This document shows positions 51,402-54,907 of a DNA stretch of 54,907 bases, in pieces. The position numbers and the translations under genes were made by a program. The notes under the pieces are model-generated. The model had not been told where the DNA came from and searched no databases. It saw only the letters and a list, made by a program, of their open reading frames with translations. The DNA is taken from NCBI GenBank assembly GCA_904384255.1, contig CAJFJP010000003.1, positions 1 through 54,907 on the forward strand. The letters are read 5' to 3'. The stretch is from Candidatus Timburyella stercoris (GTDB taxonomy: Bacteria > Bacillota > Clostridia > Oscillospirales > Acutalibacteraceae). Positions within the stretch are counted from its first letter, which is position 1. Every line of letters begins with the position of its first letter.

Positions 51402-51822
51402 AATAAAGGAGAATTATTTTACTCCGCACGGAGCCGTAAAGCTTTTAAAGCTTTCGCTTCGCGGAGTGGTTAAGCTTGCCGTTGAGGGAGGATCCTTTAT
51501 TGCTCAGAGTTATTTAGGACTGCCTAGAGAAATATCACAGATTGTATCTCAGACGTTAGGAATTACCAGTAGCTTTGTTTTAAACAGCAATTTTTCTTTT
51601 AAAAACGAGCGGCTGTTCAGTATTAAATTTGCAAAGTTTATTCTTGTAAAGCTTGTTTCAATGGCGGCCGGCGTTATCTTTATGACTGTGATAGGGCGCA
51701 CGCTGTTTAAAACCGATAATATGAAAAACGATATATTTGCAAAAGCAGTGGTTATGACGCTTACGGGTATAATAAGCATTTGTGGAAATACATTTTTTGT
51801 TTTTAAAGATAAAAGCGAATGA
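51376..51822 (+). CDS. GtrA-like small membrane protein
   Basis: [52 protein letters not shown]...; several TM segments; start uncertain, overlaps recR. Confidence 0.7.
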   Translation: MREEVRLSKIKENYFTPHGAVKLLKLSLRGVVKLAVEGGSFIAQSYLGLPREISQIVSQTLGITSSFVLNSNFSFKNERLFSIKFAKFILVKLVSMAAGVIFMTVIGRTLFKTDNMKNDIFAKAVVMTLTGIISICGNTFFVFKDKSE

Positions 51823-51982
51823 TAGAAGCTGTCTTAAGATATTTATATCTGCAAGTGCATGGTGCATAAAAGCCGTTTAAGATTTTTTATAGCTCAATAT
51901 AAATTAGGCTATGATTATAATATTGACAAAATAAACAGCGGTGATATAATTATTTTCCCGCATATAATATTATTATAAGGAG

Positions 51983-52456
51983 ATGAAGCGGTTGGAGAGA
52001 GAAAGCATAAAAGTAATAGCTAAGAACAAGAAAGCATATCACGACTACTTCATCCAAGAGAGTATGGAAGCGGGAATAGAGCTTTGTGGAACAGAGGTTA
52101 AATCAATACGCGGCGGGGGAGTAAATTTAAAAGATTCGTGGTGCAGCGTAGTAAAGGGCGAACTGATGGTAAACGGCATGCATATAAGTCCCTATGAACA
52201 GGGAAATATATTCAACAGAGATCCATATCGTCCTCGCCGGCTGCTTATGCATAAAAAGGAAATTTTGAAGCTTTTTGGTACATTAAAGCAGGACGGACTA
52301 TCCCTTATACCGCTGTCGGTTTATTTTAAAGGCTCGCTTGTCAAGCTGGAGGTGGGCATTTGCAAGGGAAAGAAGCTTTACGACAAACGCGCCGTTATGG
52401 CGGAAAAATCCGCTAAGCGCGACATTGACAGGTCACTTAAAGAGCGCAACCGATAA
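51983..52456 (+). CDS. smpB: SsrA-binding protein SmpB
   Basis: [86 protein letters not shown]. Confidence 0.97.
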   Translation: MKRLERESIKVIAKNKKAYHDYFIQESMEAGIELCGTEVKSIRGGGVNLKDSWCSVVKGELMVNGMHISPYEQGNIFNRDPYRPRRLLMHKKEILKLFGTLKQDGLSLIPLSVYFKGSLVKLEVGICKGKKLYDKRAVMAEKSAKRDIDRSLKERNR

Positions 52457-52469
52457 AGGAGGAGATTAT

Positions 52470-53309
52470 ATGCTCTGCAAAACGGTTGACATAAATCTTG
52501 ATTATGAAGGGCTTAACATCGACAACGGCGGCTATAAGCCAACGCTTTCGGTTATGCTGCCGGACAATTGCGCAAGGCTGTATGGCGGTCGAAAATATCC
52601 AATGGTTATAATATGTCCAGGCGGCGGGTATGAATTTACTTCCGATAGGGAAGCCGAGCCGGTATCACTTAAGTTTGCCGCTGCCGGATTTAATACGGCG
52701 ATACTTCGTTACAGCGTAGGCAAAGCAAAATTTCCGGCTGCGCTTTTTGAGCTGGCGTCAGCGGTGGCAATGCTGCGAGAGCATGCAGACGAATGGAATA
52801 TAGATGGCGATAAAATATTTATATGTGGATTTTCGGCCGGCGGGCATTTATGCGCAAGTTTCGGTACATTGTGGAATAGAGATTTTGTGAAAAACGCTTT
52901 AGGCTATAAAAATGAGGAACATAAGCCAAATGGCATGATTTTATGCTATCCGGTTATCACGTCCGGCGAGAAAGCGGACTTATCGTCCATAAACGCGCTG
53001 CTTGAGGACATGGCGAATGATGAAAATATGCTTAATCTTGTTTCGGCTGAAAAGCAGGTCAGCAGCGACACTCCGCCCGCCTTTATATGGCATACTTTTA
53101 CAGACGACGATGTGCCGGTAGAAAATTCATTATTAATGGCGGCAGCACTGAAAGACAATGAAATACAATTTGAGCTTCATATATTTCCTCGCGGACCGCA
53201 CGGTTTATCGATTGCGAACAGCATTACAGCTGGTGGGCGTAATAATTACATTGTGCCGGAATGCCAGCAGTGGATCGATATGGCAATACGTTGGGCAGAA
53301 AATCTATAA
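52470..53309 (+). CDS. Alpha/beta hydrolase (esterase/acetylxylan-esterase-like)
   Basis: YPMVIICPGGGYEFTSDREAEPVSLKFAAAGFNTAILRYSVGKAKFP; IFICGFSAGGHLCASFG; catalytic His in GPHGLSI. Start at MLCKTV (RBS AAGGAGGAG). Confidence 0.88.
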   Translation: MLCKTVDINLDYEGLNIDNGGYKPTLSVMLPDNCARLYGGRKYPMVIICPGGGYEFTSDREAEPVSLKFAAAGFNTAILRYSVGKAKFPAALFELASAVAMLREHADEWNIDGDKIFICGFSAGGHLCASFGTLWNRDFVKNALGYKNEEHKPNGMILCYPVITSGEKADLSSINALLEDMANDENMLNLVSAEKQVSSDTPPAFIWHTFTDDDVPVENSLLMAAALKDNEIQFELHIFPRGPHGLSIANSITAGGRNNYIVPECQQWIDMAIRWAENL

Positions 53310-53679
53310 TTTAGATAAAGGTTTATAAACGGCCTTTTAGGAAAATGCTGTTTATTTAAATAAAGTACAGATTACTCATAAAGATATAAAAGGATGAAGT
53401 AGTTGACTCATATCTTGAATTAATTTTTGACAAGCATTTATTAAATATAAAACAGTATTTATTTTTTTAAGTTTTGATGTTTGGCTCGGAAAATGCCGAT
53501 GAGTCCTGTTATGCTTGCCATTATTAATGCGGAATATATTGTTGATGTTATTGATTGATATGAAATATAATAGGCTGGAAATTTGAAACTATCATATTAA
53601 AAATGACATGTATCTAAGATTTAAACTAAAAATAGAGAAGATATGGCACCAAATGTATGTTAAACTAATAAATATATAA

Positions 53680-54028
53680 GGGGGCGTAAAGGTTTCGACG
53701 GGGACTTAGATGTATGGGAAGCGAGTAGCGGCGCGGAACCGCTATAAAATCCGCAGCTTAAAAATAAACGACAACAATAATACTGTTGCTCTTGCTGCTT
53801 AATTAAGCAGCCGTCCGGCCCCGACTGCCACCGGCGGGTAACCGGGCGTCACATAGGTGGCGTACGTGAATAAATGTCTGCCCCAGCATTTATCATGACT
53901 TAGGGGCTCCCCTTGTATGCAGCTCGCCGGCGGGCGTCATACAAGGTAAATAAAAAAGCCGGATGCACTCGGAGAAACCCATAAGGAAGAGTTTTCGGAC
54001 AGGAGTTCGATTCTCCTCGCCTCCACCA
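53680..54028 (+). ncRNA. ssrA: Transfer-messenger RNA (tmRNA)
   Basis: 5' GGGGGCGTAAAGGTTTCGACGGGG; tag ORF ...NDNNNTVALAA-TAA; 3' GGACAGGAGTTCGATTCTCCTCGCCTCCACCA; 5'/3' acceptor ends pair. Confidence 0.96.
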
Positions 54029-54030
54029 GG

Positions 54031-54076
54031 CTGAGCCCGGACGCGTGTTCGCATTCTAGGCTCGGCTTTTTCTTTT
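54031..54076 (+). terminator. Terminator of tmRNA
   Basis: GCTGAGCCCGGACGCGTGTTCGCATTCTAGGCTCGGCTTTTTCTTTT; related to the tRNA-Ser terminator. Confidence 0.7.
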
Positions 54077-54309
54077 ACTTTGCCGCTCGCGTTTATAGTA
54101 GGTATCTTTCTTGTCAACACTTCCCACGTCGCCGCGGACGGCATATCGTTCGCGGCGACTTTTTTTGCAAAAGTCACCTCTCACTCATTCTGTCGCGGCT
54201 CCTCTCCGAATCGAACGCGCTTTGCTGAACTTACTCGACTTTTTTTAAGGATGATAGTTCGAGTAATGATTTATGGGTTATATTGCCAAAAAAGATACCC
54301 GGAGCTGTA

Positions 54310-54907
54310 ATACAAAACCGAATTGAAGCCAGTTGCCGGTGGCATATTCCTCAACGCCAGTTTAATCAGCGGAGCGCGTTCCTCGTCTAATACTACGGTT
54401 CGTTCTTCCAGGCCTTTCTCATCAACCCGGCGCACGTTAAAATATCAGAGAGGGGAGCGCCCAATCGTGCCGCTGTTCTTTACCTTTTCTCCCATGCCTT
54501 TCTTGACCTCGGCGGCCAAGTTCTGCGAGTAGAACTCGGCGATGGAGCTCATAATGCCGTGGAGCAGCATGCCGGCCGGACTGTCGTCAATACTTTCCAA
54601 AGCAGAGACAAGCTGTACACCACATTTGCGCCGGACACACATAATGTCGATATCATCTCATCGGTTGCGGGTCAGCCGGTCAACCTTATGGACGATGACG
54701 TAATCAGTGCGGCCAGCGTTTTCTTTTATATATTCCGGCATCTTTTGCAGTTCCGGGCGGTCAGCGGATTTAGCCGATGCGCCACGGTCTACGAATTCTT
54801 TCCAAATTATGGCTCCCATAGAGAGGGCTTTCCTTGGGCGGGGATACAAAAAACTTCATCTGCGCCCCCGCCGCGCTCTGCTTGCCCGTGCGTAGAAACG
54901 CGAAGGT
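54310..54907 (-). pseudogene. Decayed large serine recombinase (resolvase family), N-terminal/central fragments; continues beyond window
   Basis: Fragments VSTHGQAERGGGADEVFCIPAQ, frameshift, MGAIIWKEFVDRGASAKSADRPELQK..DYVIVHKVDRLTRNR-stop-DDIDIMCVRRKCGVQLVSALESIDDSPAGMLLHGIMSSIAEFYSQNLAAEVKKGMGEKVKNSGTIGRSPL-stop-YFNVRRVDEKGLEERTVVLDEERAPLI. Confidence 0.88.

Noticed and set aside
53893-54177. 94-aa minus-strand ORF (..GGEENRTPVRKLFLMG..)
   Set aside because: It lies antisense to tmRNA and its terminator; a spurious ORF created by the structured RNA gene.
54445-54849. Possible UGA-to-glycine recoding: two in-frame TGAs in the recombinase sit where Gly (GGA) is plausible
   Set aside because: A separate frameshift also breaks the gene, and host genes nearby (trpA, SGNH hydrolase, ABC-F) end in TGA, so ordinary decay is the simpler explanation.
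1-54907. CRISPR array or rRNA operon
   Set aside because: No regularly spaced identical repeats and no rRNA signatures were seen.

Overview
The window is a contiguous chromosomal segment from a low-to-mid GC Firmicute (Clostridia-like). A CotF-type spore coat gene pair suggests a spore-former. Most of it is housekeeping and biosynthesis: a MarR-controlled heterodimeric ABC exporter (left end truncated), the radical-SAM/TIGR03915 putative DNA-repair pair, a sigma-70 family factor, a zf-trcl zinc-ribbon protein, an ABC-F protein, a 2-hydroxyacyl-CoA-dehydratase-activase-like pair, tRNA-Ser(CGA), an Mrp/NifX-like pair, a GH27 enzyme, ppk-ppx, a T-box-led ilvB-leuC-leuD cluster, a HEPN/MNT pair, a T-box-led trpEGDCFBA operon, ychF, ogt, metF / MetH activation domain / metH, rpsD, SRP RNA-dnaX-ybaB-recR, smpB and tmRNA. 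The right edge holds a decayed serine recombinase. The observations I rate highest are: (i) a single ORF fusing LeuD to a GNAT acetyltransferase; (ii) two abutting LexA-type SOS boxes embedded in the promoter of the radical-SAM repair gene; (iii) a degenerate tRNA-like element with a UUA 'anticodon' directly upstream of the zf-trcl gene; (iv) a diverged tandem repeat behind tRNA-Ser whose terminator part recurs behind tmRNA; (v) a leader ORF with mutually exclusive hairpins before the ABC-F gene; (vi) a HEPN/MNT pair whose MNT partner lacks the canonical catalytic motif. No CRISPR array, rRNA operon or intact mobile element was seen. All calls come from reading the sequence; no database search was run.
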